Source of the DNA: Syntrophaceae bacterium
Lineage (GTDB): Bacteria; Desulfobacterota; Syntrophia; Syntrophales; PHBD01
Length of the DNA: 64,000 bases
Assembly: GCA_013177825.1 (NCBI GenBank)
Contig: JABLXX010000005.1
Span: 186,001 to 250,000 of the forward strand
Direction: 5' to 3'
This document shows, piece by piece, positions 14,900 through 21,365 of the stretch. Both the position numbers and the translations under genes were made by a program. The notes beneath the pieces were generated by a model. That model had not been told where the DNA came from, did not search any database, and saw only the letters and a program-made list of their open reading frames with translations. Numbering within the stretch: position 1 is the stretch's first letter; each line of letters opens with the position of its first letter.

Positions 14900-15772
14900 T
14901 CATTCGATGGTCGCTTCCCAGACACTCCGCACATCTTCGACACACGGAGCATCGATTTCCACGACGGCCCTTTCCTCGATCTGGGCCCGGGTCACGGAGC
15001 GGTCGTAACGGATTCGGCCGGCGATCCTTGCTCCCATCCCCAACGCCCTTTTCTCGATGCGTTCCGTCATTCCAGGGTTCAGGTCCCACTTGTTCACACA
15101 AACGGCCGCCTGAATCCGGAAATGCTTTGTCAGCGAGAGAACCCGTTCGAGATCGTGCTCCCCGGAAACGGTCGGTTCCGTCACGGCCAGCACCTGCGTC
15201 GATCCGGTCAGGGATGCGATCACGGGGCAGCCGATTCCCGGCGGGCCGTCCACCAGGATCAGGTTTCGGCTCTCCTCCTCCGCGATGCGCCGGGCCTCCC
15301 GGCGAACCGTGGAGACGAGCTTCCCCGAGTTTTCCGCTGCGATGTCCAGTCGGGCGTGAACCATCGGACCGCAGCGGGTTTCCGAGATCATCCACTCTCC
15401 GCAGAGACGCTCCGGGAAATCGATGGCCTCCGCCGGGCAGAAGCGAACGCAGACCCCGCACCCCTCACAGGAAACCGGGTCGATGGTAAACACGGAACAG
15501 CCCGATGGTTCCTCGGTCCTCTTCACGGCCTCGAAACGGCAAACGTCCAGGCACAGGCCACAGTCGATGCAGTCCTCCGGACGGATGACCGCCTCATGAC
15601 CGCTGCGGAAGGCATGCCGCTCTTTTACCCGCGGCGAGAGGACCAGGTGCAGATCCGCGGCATCCACATCGCAATCCGCAATGACCGGCCGGTCCGCCAG
15701 CACGGCGAACGACGCGGCCAGACTTGTCTTCCCCGTCCCTCCCTTGCCGCTGATAATGACGATTTCCTTCAT
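14900..15772 (-). CDS. MinD-superfamily P-loop ATPase with inserted ferredoxin domain
   Basis: Start set at 15772 (MKEIVIISGKGGTGKTS). The 290-aa protein has the deviant Walker A SGKGGTGKT, then two [4Fe-4S] motifs inserted in the ATPase (CIDCGLCLDVC near 68 and CEGCGVCVRFC near 100), then DGPPGIGCPV and the C-terminal MinD core. Tandem genes for such ATPases accompany ORP-type NifX proteins in Desulfovibrio (established association). ATP-driven cluster delivery or electron transfer is the probable role. It pairs with the paralogue at 17130-17978. The 143-bp gap to the upstream radical SAM stop suggests one transcript. Confidence 0.9.
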   Translation of the reverse strand: MKEIVIISGKGGTGKTSLAASFAVLADRPVIADCDVDAADLHLVLSPRVKERHAFRSGHEAVIRPEDCIDCGLCLDVCRFEAVKRTEEPSGCSVFTIDPVSCEGCGVCVRFCPAEAIDFPERLCGEWMISETRCGPMVHARLDIAAENSGKLVSTVRREARRIAEEESRNLILVDGPPGIGCPVIASLTGSTQVLAVTEPTVSGEHDLERVLSLTKHFRIQAAVCVNKWDLNPGMTERIEKRALGMGARIAGRIRYDRSVTRAQIEERAVVEIDAPCVEDVRSVWEATIE

Positions 15773-15915
15773 TCTCCCGTCCTTTCCGGGCCTCCGTTCC
15801 AACGCTCCGGCAACGGGCGGAATCGAACCCGCCGCACCGGTGCATGTGCCGTTCCTCCATCCTGCTTCGCCGGAGAGGCTTCTCCCGTGAGGAAACCTCC
15901 CGTGGCGCTCTTCCT

Positions 15916-16863
15916 TCAGGAATCCGTCGCCCGGTAAACGTTTTTCGCGCCCGAGACAACCCATCGTATGCTTCCGGCCGCAATCAGCCTGTTCAGCCGC
16001 TTGATCGCGTCGGCCACATGAATGCCGAGACCGGTCGCCACCTCCCCGGAGGTACAGGGCCGCCTCCGGAGCAGGGCAAGGATATCCGAGTCTTCGACCG
16101 GGACAGGCGATGCGTCGTTCCCGTTTCCCGCCGTGCGATCGCAGAGGACATCGACCGGCTCCGGGAAGAGTCCCCTAAGGGCCTGCATCTGCCCGTCTGA
16201 AAGCGGAAAAGCGAACTCGTCAGCAGGTGGCCGGCTGACGGTGTTCAGCTGAATCCTGGCCGGTCCGATGCGCGCGGCGAGATCTGCGATTTTCCGCACC
16301 TCGGCCGGCATGCCCGTCACCCCGGCCAACAGGAGGATCTCGAGCCACGTTTCCCCCGGGAAGCGCCGGACGAATTCGGCCATGCCATCCATCACCCGTT
16401 CGAACGAAAGCTCTTCATGCGGCCGGTTGACGGTCTGAAACAGGCGATCATCTCCGGCATCCAGCGAGGGAATCACAAGCTCCGCCTGCATCAGGTCGTC
16501 CTGCACGTCCTTCATCCACAGCAGGGAGCCGTTGGTCAGGACCGCCACGGGCACATCCGTCCGCTCCCGGATCCGTGCGATGACGCGACCGATGCCGGAG
16601 TGCAGCGTGGGCTCCCCGGAACCGGCAAGGGTGATGCAATCCGGGACATCCCCTCCTGCCAGTTTCCTCTCCAGTTCCGCCAGGACCGCATCGACAGGCA
16701 CGTACGCATCCCTTACCAGGGTCCGGTTCGTCGTCCGTCCCAGCTGGCAGTAGACGCAGTCATACGTACAGGTCTTGAAGGGAACGAGATCGACCCCCAG
16801 GGAGCGGCCCAGCCGTCGCGAAGGGACAGGACCATACACGTACTGAAAGGCGCCCAAGCTCAT
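15916..16863 (-). CDS. Radical SAM protein with C-terminal winged-helix segment
   Basis: The start at 16863 overlaps the FmdB-like stop as ATGA, favouring it over 16878. The 315-aa protein has CTYDCVYCQLG, the CxxxCxxC site for the SAM-binding [4Fe-4S] cluster, followed by LAGSGEPTLH and VLTNGSLLW. The last ~70 residues (ILALLRRRPCTSGEVATGLGIHVADAIKRLNRLIAAG) look like a winged helix. It belongs to the COG0731-like group, distinct from NifB because it lacks a NifX domain. In a locus rich in cluster carriers it may do chemistry on the cofactor, analogous to carbide insertion by NifB (inference). It is in an operon with FmdB and MinD genes. Confidence 0.88.
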   Translation of the reverse strand: MSLGAFQYVYGPVPSRRLGRSLGVDLVPFKTCTYDCVYCQLGRTTNRTLVRDAYVPVDAVLAELERKLAGGDVPDCITLAGSGEPTLHSGIGRVIARIRERTDVPVAVLTNGSLLWMKDVQDDLMQAELVIPSLDAGDDRLFQTVNRPHEELSFERVMDGMAEFVRRFPGETWLEILLLAGVTGMPAEVRKIADLAARIGPARIQLNTVSRPPADEFAFPLSDGQMQALRGLFPEPVDVLCDRTAGNGNDASPVPVEDSDILALLRRRPCTSGEVATGLGIHVADAIKRLNRLIAAGSIRWVVSGAKNVYRATDS

Positions 16864-17126
16864 CTTCCTCCCGAACATGGCGAATCGTCACATCGCTCGC
16901 CCCTCCCGCAACAGGTCCTGCCTGTCCGGGCCAGGGAACAGTCCTCCCCGTGCCGCGCCGCCCGCGACGAACCGGCCCCCTTCATGATGAAGCCTCCCCC
17001 GCCGCTGATGAGCCGTCTCACACTGCCGCGACACTCCGGGCATTCCATGAGGGGCGCCTCGCTGATCCCCTGTTTCCGCTCGAACCGGACACCGCACCGG
17101 TCACACTCGTATTCGTACGTCGGCAT
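16860..17126 (-). CDS. FmdB-type zinc-ribbon protein
   Basis: The 88-aa protein starts MPTYEYECDRCGVRFERKQ and continues MECPECRGSVRRLISGGGGFIMKG, the complete FmdB putative regulatory zinc ribbon (CxxC...CxxC). A Cys-rich tail (CSLARTGRTCCGRGERCDDSPC) adds seven more cysteines, more than typical members, and could hold a metal. Its stop overlaps the radical SAM start and it lies 3 nt after the MinD gene, so it is tightly cotranscribed. FmdB was named for formamidase regulation, but a molecular role is not established. Here a small metal chaperone is as plausible as a regulator. Confidence 0.85.
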   Translation of the reverse strand: MPTYEYECDRCGVRFERKQGISEAPLMECPECRGSVRRLISGGGGFIMKGAGSSRAARHGEDCSLARTGRTCCGRGERCDDSPCSGGR

Positions 17127-17129
17127 GAC

Positions 17130-17978
17130 TCAACCCCTCTTGTTCATTTTCCCTTGCATGATTTTCTCAACAAGCCCGTGGAAAAGATTTCCGTATTCCG
17201 GAAGCGCCTCCACGATGAGTTCTCCCCGGGAATACGCCTCGGCGATGCGTCGGTCGTCCGGGATTTCCAGGAGAACCGGGATGCCTTCCTCCCGGCAGTA
17301 GGCATGGACCCGGTCATCGCCGACTCCGACCCGGTTGATCACGACCCCGAAGGGGATCCCGAGTTCCCGCACCGTCTCCACGGCAAGCTTCAAGTCGTGG
17401 AGGCCGAAGGGCGTCGGCTCCGTGACCAGAACGACGAAGTCGACGTCCCGGAGCGTGGCGATCACGGGGCACGACGTCCCGGGGGGCGCGTCCAGGATCG
17501 CGGGGGTGCCGTCCCGGAGGCGGGCCTTCACCGCCCGGATGAGGGGGGGCGCCATGGCCACACCGACATCGAGGCGCCCCTGGATCAGGGTGATGTTCCC
17601 CGTTCGGATCGCCTCGATCACCCCGATGCGCCGGTCGACTTCCCGGATCGCCTTCGGAGGACACACCATCGTGCATCCTCCGCAGCCGTGGCACATCTCG
17701 GGAAAGACGAGGGGAAGGGTCCCGAAGGAAACGATGGCATGGTACTCGCAGAAGGATCCGCAATCGCCGCAGCCGTCGCAGAGGGATTCGTCCACCTGCG
17801 GTACCGGGATGCTGACGGTATCCGCCGCGTTGACACGACCAGGCAGGAACAGATGGGCGTTCGGCTCCTCCACGTCACAATCCAGAAGCAGCACCTCGGA
17901 GCCGAGGACTCTGGCCGCATTCACCGCCACCGTCGTCTTGCCGGTGCCGCCTTTCCCGGATGCAATGGCCAGAATCAT
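17130..17978 (-). CDS. MinD-superfamily P-loop ATPase with inserted ferredoxin domain, second copy
   Basis: Start set at 17978 (MILAIASGKGGTGKT); the ATG 15 nt upstream is an alternative. The 282-aa protein has Walker A SGKGGTGKTT, the switch DCDVEEPNAH, two inserted [4Fe-4S] motifs (CDGCGDCGSFC and CHGCGGCTMVC), then DAPPGTSCPVIATL and NRVGVGDDRVH. It is paralogous to the 14900-15772 protein and probably works with it, as such ATPases usually occur in pairs. FmdB follows after 3 nt; the NifX-like gene 18076-18438 is about 100 bp upstream. Role as for the partner: nucleotide-dependent handling of clusters. Confidence 0.9.
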   Translation of the reverse strand: MILAIASGKGGTGKTTVAVNAARVLGSEVLLLDCDVEEPNAHLFLPGRVNAADTVSIPVPQVDESLCDGCGDCGSFCEYHAIVSFGTLPLVFPEMCHGCGGCTMVCPPKAIREVDRRIGVIEAIRTGNITLIQGRLDVGVAMAPPLIRAVKARLRDGTPAILDAPPGTSCPVIATLRDVDFVVLVTEPTPFGLHDLKLAVETVRELGIPFGVVINRVGVGDDRVHAYCREEGIPVLLEIPDDRRIAEAYSRGELIVEALPEYGNLFHGLVEKIMQGKMNKRG

Positions 17979-18075
17979 TCCGCCTCCCCCCATGTCTTCC
18001 CGACAGGGAATTCATGGCAAGAACTCCCACCGACCCTTGGCTGGAACCCTGAACGGCCTTCGCCGGAGCCGCTTC

Positions 18076-18438
18076 TCACGACCAGTGTCCCTCGACGTTG
18101 GCGGCATCCGCTTCGGTCAGGCCTCCCGCACGGTAGAGCTCCAGGGCCTCCTGAATCGTCGGGGCGCCGGTGTTGAAAATCCGGATCCCGGCGGAGGAAA
18201 GCACGCGAAAGGCCTTGGGCCCGCAGTTTCCGGTCACAACGGCTTTCGCGCCCGAACGCGCCACGGTTTCCGCCGACTGGATGCCCGCTCCCTGAGCCGA
18301 ATCCATGGTCTTCCGGTTATCGATCACCGTGAAGGTTTTCGTTTCCAGGTCATAAATGAGGAACCTCGGGGCCCGACCAAAACGGGCGTCCAGCGGCGCG
18401 CTGAGATTTTCTCCCGACGTTGAAAATGCAATCTTCAC
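18076..18438 (-). CDS. NifX-like cluster-binding protein (GTG start)
   Basis: AAGGAGG precedes a GTG at 18438, which gives the canonical family start VKIAFSTSGENLSAPLDARFGRAPRF; no ATG fits. The 120-aa protein continues AVVTGNCGPKAFRVLSSAGIRIF and NTGAPTIQEAL, the standard single-domain NifX/ORP layout. It contains a single Cys (GNCGP near residue 68). Desulfovibrio ORP is a protein of this size and fold that binds a Mo-Cu-S cluster (established). This is the closest of the four family members here to that length and pattern. It is preceded by the DUF5320 gene, a frequent neighbour of this family. Confidence 0.9.
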   Translation of the reverse strand: MKIAFSTSGENLSAPLDARFGRAPRFLIYDLETKTFTVIDNRKTMDSAQGAGIQSAETVARSGAKAVVTGNCGPKAFRVLSSAGIRIFNTGAPTIQEALELYRAGGLTEADAANVEGHWS

Positions 18439-18531
18439 AAATGGACCTCCTTCCATGTTGGACGGCAATGCCGCCGGTCGCACTGAATGATTGCGACGCT
18501 ACCTGCCCGGAAAGGCCTCCGGCGGCCGTAA

Positions 18532-18894
18532 TCAGGCCTCCGTCCCGGTCTCCATCTCGTTGAGACGCTTTCGAATCAGATTGAGTTCCGATTCCAGGAC
18601 ATCCGCCTGAGTCCGGAGAGTCCGCCTTTCCGTTTCCGGATCTGGATTCGGGTAGGAAGCCGGCTGGCCGTAAGGCGCCGCATAGGCACCAAACCGCATC
18701 CATCCGAAAAACCTGTTTCTCCAACCTCGTCCACCGCCGAAACCCCGTCCGCGACCGAGGCCCATCCCAAACCCGCCGCCCCTTCCGGGCATCGCGCTCG
18801 TGAACCCCGGAACGCCGAAGCCCGCGCAGAAGCCGGCAGCGCGACCGCTCATCGCACCCAGTCCCCTGGGTCCCGTTCCATCTCCTCTTGGCAT
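18532..18894 (-). CDS. DUF5320-type Gly/Arg-rich small protein
   Basis: Start set at 18894, 8 nt after AAGGAGG; an ATG 6 nt earlier is too close to the ribosome site. The 120-aa product has the N-terminal MPRGDGTGPRGLGAMSGRAAGFC typical of DUF5320, a central glycine/arginine-rich, aromatic stretch, and a C-terminal coiled coil (ETERRTLRTQADVLESELNLIRKRLNEME). The family commonly neighbours NifX/MinD genes in anaerobes but its function is unknown. It lies between two NifX-type genes, 31 bp from the upstream one. The disordered N-terminus may dock to cluster carriers (inference). Confidence 0.85.
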   Translation of the reverse strand: MPRGDGTGPRGLGAMSGRAAGFCAGFGVPGFTSAMPGRGGGFGMGLGRGRGFGGGRGWRNRFFGWMRFGAYAAPYGQPASYPNPDPETERRTLRTQADVLESELNLIRKRLNEMETGTEA

Positions 18895-18925
18895 GTTCAT
18901 ATCCTCCTTCCGTCTTGATTTTCCT

Positions 18926-19528
18926 TTATTCTCTCGCCATTTTGGTACCGCATTCCGGGCACTGCCGCATGAAGCAGGGCACACCCCGCTGATGGGGCTC
19001 CCGGTGTCCGCACTGGGGACAGACACACTCACCCGTCGGTCCCGCCATCTTCCGGCCTCCCATGCGGCCCAGTCCCTGACCGGCGCCGCCCTGGCCGCGC
19101 CCGCCGCCCTGACCTCTTCCTCCGCCTCTCCCGTTCATGATGAAATCCTCCCAATTTGTGCCATTCATTTGCCTGAACCGGCCCCGCCCCCTCCCGGAGC
19201 AGCCCGGCATGGCAAAGGCGTCACCCTTCAGGCCGCCCTGGATCCATGCCTGGACGACTTCCCGCAGGTCCCCCGCCACGAAGGGGATCACCCGGATGCC
19301 ATAGGCAATGACCATCCCGTGGAGGGAACGAGAAATCGCGCCGCACACCAGCGTGCCGATTCCCAGCTCCGCGAGGCGCAACGCCTTCTGAACCGGAAGA
19401 TCCCCGGGAAGGACCATCTGTTCTTCCCCGATGATCCGCCCCAAGTCGACCCGGACGAGCAGGACCTGCCGGGCGCTGTCGAAGACCGGCGCAATTCTAT
19501 TGTTCCAGCAGGCAAACGCTGCCTTCAT
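18926..19528 (-). CDS. NifX-like domain fused to a zinc ribbon by a Gly/Gln/Arg linker
   Basis: This 200-aa protein starts with MKAAFACWNNRIAPVFDSAR and keeps the NifX fold to about residue 110 (CGAISRSLHG, IRVIPFVAGD, MPGC). Residues 111-165 are a low-complexity linker with repeated GRGQGG. The C-terminus (168-193) is a zinc-ribbon/rubredoxin-like site with cysteines at 168, 170, 173, 185, 190 and 193 and a conserved HxxGxPC spacing. It is the paralogue of the 3135-3536 protein with an added metal site. It is the first gene of its operon, immediately behind the best sigma54 promoter in the window. A carrier with a built-in metal or redox site is plausible. Confidence 0.88.
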   Translation of the reverse strand: MKAAFACWNNRIAPVFDSARQVLLVRVDLGRIIGEEQMVLPGDLPVQKALRLAELGIGTLVCGAISRSLHGMVIAYGIRVIPFVAGDLREVVQAWIQGGLKGDAFAMPGCSGRGRGRFRQMNGTNWEDFIMNGRGGGRGQGGGRGQGGAGQGLGRMGGRKMAGPTGECVCPQCGHREPHQRGVPCFMRQCPECGTKMARE

Positions 19529-19562
19529 GCAGAGCCCCCGTCACTCTTTTGATCTTGAAAGT

Positions 19563-19578
19563 TGCATTCTCCATGCCA
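19563..19578 (-). promoter_or_regulatory. Sigma54 (-24/-12) promoter upstream of the NifX-zinc-ribbon operon
   Basis: On the minus strand the sequence is tggcatggagaatgca. It has GG and GC at the required 10-bp spacing and matches TGGCACG-N4-TTGCA at all but two positions. It lies 35 nt upstream of the start codon at 19528. The adjacent sigma54 activator gene (19705-21102) is the natural regulator. Confidence 0.75.
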
Positions 19579-19704
19579 GATCATCCGGGCGGAGGAGATC
19601 ATGCTTATCTATTTGTATTATTATATTGTTTTACGATTATTGGGTCCGGAGGGAAGAATTGGACGGTATCTTTACCGCTACCGAATGAAGGATATACAGG
19701 TGCG

Positions 19705-21102
19705 TCAATGCTTCTCTATTCCGGTACCGCTGGAGCGGCCGTCCTGTTTCGGAAGGGAAATCCCGAGTCTTTTCAGTTTCCGGAAAAGAGTGGTCTTGTG
19801 GATGCCGAGTTCCCGAGCCGCCGCCAGGCGATTGTATCCGTTCCTTTCCAGTGCCGCTTTGATGGATTGAATGTCGAGCAGATCATGGGCGGAACGAACA
19901 TCCGCATCGGCGTCCGTCGCAATCGCGCGGGACGTCAATTCGTCGGGGAGGTGGGCGATGCAGATGGATCCCTCCCGGCAGAGTATGAAGGCCCGCTCGA
20001 TCACGTTTTCGAGCTCCCGCACGTTACCCGGCCAGTCGTGGGCCATGAGCAGGGCGACGGCCTCGGCGGTGATTCCCGGGATGGACTTGCCCTGCAGCCG
20101 GTTGAACCGCTGGACGAACTGCTCCGCCAGAAGCGGGATGTCTTCCTTGCGCCGGCGGAGAGGCGGCAATTCGACCCGCACCACGTTTACGCGGTAGTAG
20201 AGGTCCTCCCGGAAGGCGCCCGCACGCATCCGCTCCGCAAGGTCCCGGTTGGTGGCGACAATCACCCGCGCGTCCGCCTTCTCGGTGCGCGTCCCCCCCA
20301 ACGGTTCATAGGTCCGCTCCTGCAGGACCCGGAGGAGGCGGATCTGCAGGGCCGGGCTGATCTCCCCGATCTCGTCGAGAAAGATGCTTCCGCCCCTCGC
20401 CAGTGCGAAACGGCCGGGCTTGTCCTTGCCCGCTCCCGTGAAGGCGCCGGCCTTGTAACCGAAGAGTTCGGACTCGAGAAGCGTGTCCGGCAGAGCACCG
20501 CAGTTCACGGCAATGAAGGGCCCTTCGCGCCGGGGACTCAGATCGTGGATGGTCCGCGCGATCAGTTCCTTGCCCGTTCCCGTATCCCCAAGCACAAGGA
20601 CCGTACTCGGGCTGGCCGCGATGGCCGGCAGGACCTCGAAGACCCTCTGCATCAGGGGGCTCCGGCTCACGAGGTCGCCCACCCGCACCCGGCCCGCCAG
20701 TTCCTGGCGCAGGGCCTCCACCTCGGAGAGGTCCCGGAAGGTCTCGGCGCCCCCGATCACGCGGCCGTCGGCTTCCTTGAGCACCGCCGTGGAGACGCTG
20801 ATGGGGATACGGTTCCCCGCCGCGTCGATGATGTACCCGGATTTTCCGATGACGGGCCTGCCGGTTTTCAGCGTCTTCTGGAGGGCGCAGCCGGCACCGC
20901 ACATGCTGGACCGGAACACCTCCGAGCAGGGACGGCCGACTGCCTCCCGGCGGGGCACTCCGGTGATCTCCTCGGCGGCGCGGTTGAAGGAGGAAATGCG
21001 CCACTCCATGTCCACGGTGAAGACACCGTCGGAGATGCTCTCCAGGATGGCCTCGGTGGGCGTCGTGATCGTTGCCTGTCCACTGGTTTTCCGACGGCCC
21101 AT
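19705..21102 (-). CDS. Sigma54-dependent transcriptional activator with PAS sensor
   Basis: The 465-aa protein has a PAS domain (about 15-125), an AAA+ domain with GDTGTGKE (about 172), canonical GAFTGA (219-224) and DEIGE, and a C-terminal Fis helix-turn-helix (AARELGIHKTTLFRKLKRLGI). It is a clear paralogue of the 467-1840 regulator. The PAS domain repeats the C-x8-C-x3-C pattern (Cys59, Cys68, Cys72). GAGGAGG lies 8-14 nt upstream of the ATG. It is placed just upstream of the NifX-zinc-ribbon gene and its -24/-12 promoter, and downstream of oxidoreductase 2. This follows the sigma54-controlled ORP arrangement in Desulfovibrio (established analogy). Confidence 0.94.
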   Translation of the reverse strand: MGRRKTSGQATITTPTEAILESISDGVFTVDMEWRISSFNRAAEEITGVPRREAVGRPCSEVFRSSMCGAGCALQKTLKTGRPVIGKSGYIIDAAGNRIPISVSTAVLKEADGRVIGGAETFRDLSEVEALRQELAGRVRVGDLVSRSPLMQRVFEVLPAIAASPSTVLVLGDTGTGKELIARTIHDLSPRREGPFIAVNCGALPDTLLESELFGYKAGAFTGAGKDKPGRFALARGGSIFLDEIGEISPALQIRLLRVLQERTYEPLGGTRTEKADARVIVATNRDLAERMRAGAFREDLYYRVNVVRVELPPLRRRKEDIPLLAEQFVQRFNRLQGKSIPGITAEAVALLMAHDWPGNVRELENVIERAFILCREGSICIAHLPDELTSRAIATDADADVRSAHDLLDIQSIKAALERNGYNRLAAARELGIHKTTLFRKLKRLGISLPKQDGRSSGTGIEKH

Positions 21103-21245
21103 TCCGGACGCCTCCTCTTTGGATACTTCGGTTCCCCCGTTGAACGGCAGGCCGATTGCCTCGTCCCGATCGGGACCGCCCCTTTACACGATTCAGCGGG
21201 AGTTCTTTGTCAAGGATGAGCCCCAGGGAACGGAACGCCGGGACG

Positions 21246-21362
21246 ATCTCAAAAAAGCCCGGATGCGAGGCCCCTGAAGTCCCGAGCCGCAAGGCACACT
21301 TTTAGGTGCGTCGAGTGACCCGGGACAGGGGGAACGAAGCAGGCGGGCGTTTTTCAACGTCC
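21246..21362. repeat. Dispersed intergenic repeat, copy 1
   Basis: About 117 bp closely similar to 58786-58900 along the whole length (shared blocks include ggatgcgagg, gaagtcccgagccgc, ggaacgaagcagg and tttttcaacg). Its outer ends are partly inverted copies of each other (caaaaaagcccg and cgggcgtttttca), so it can fold. It fills the gap between the regulator and oxidoreductase 2. Confidence 0.8.
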
Positions 21363-21365
21363 CCG

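Noticed and set aside
19549-21219. 556-aa plus-strand ORF opposite the second sigma54 regulator
   Set aside because: Antisense open frame produced by high GC; no recognised motif and no ribosome site.
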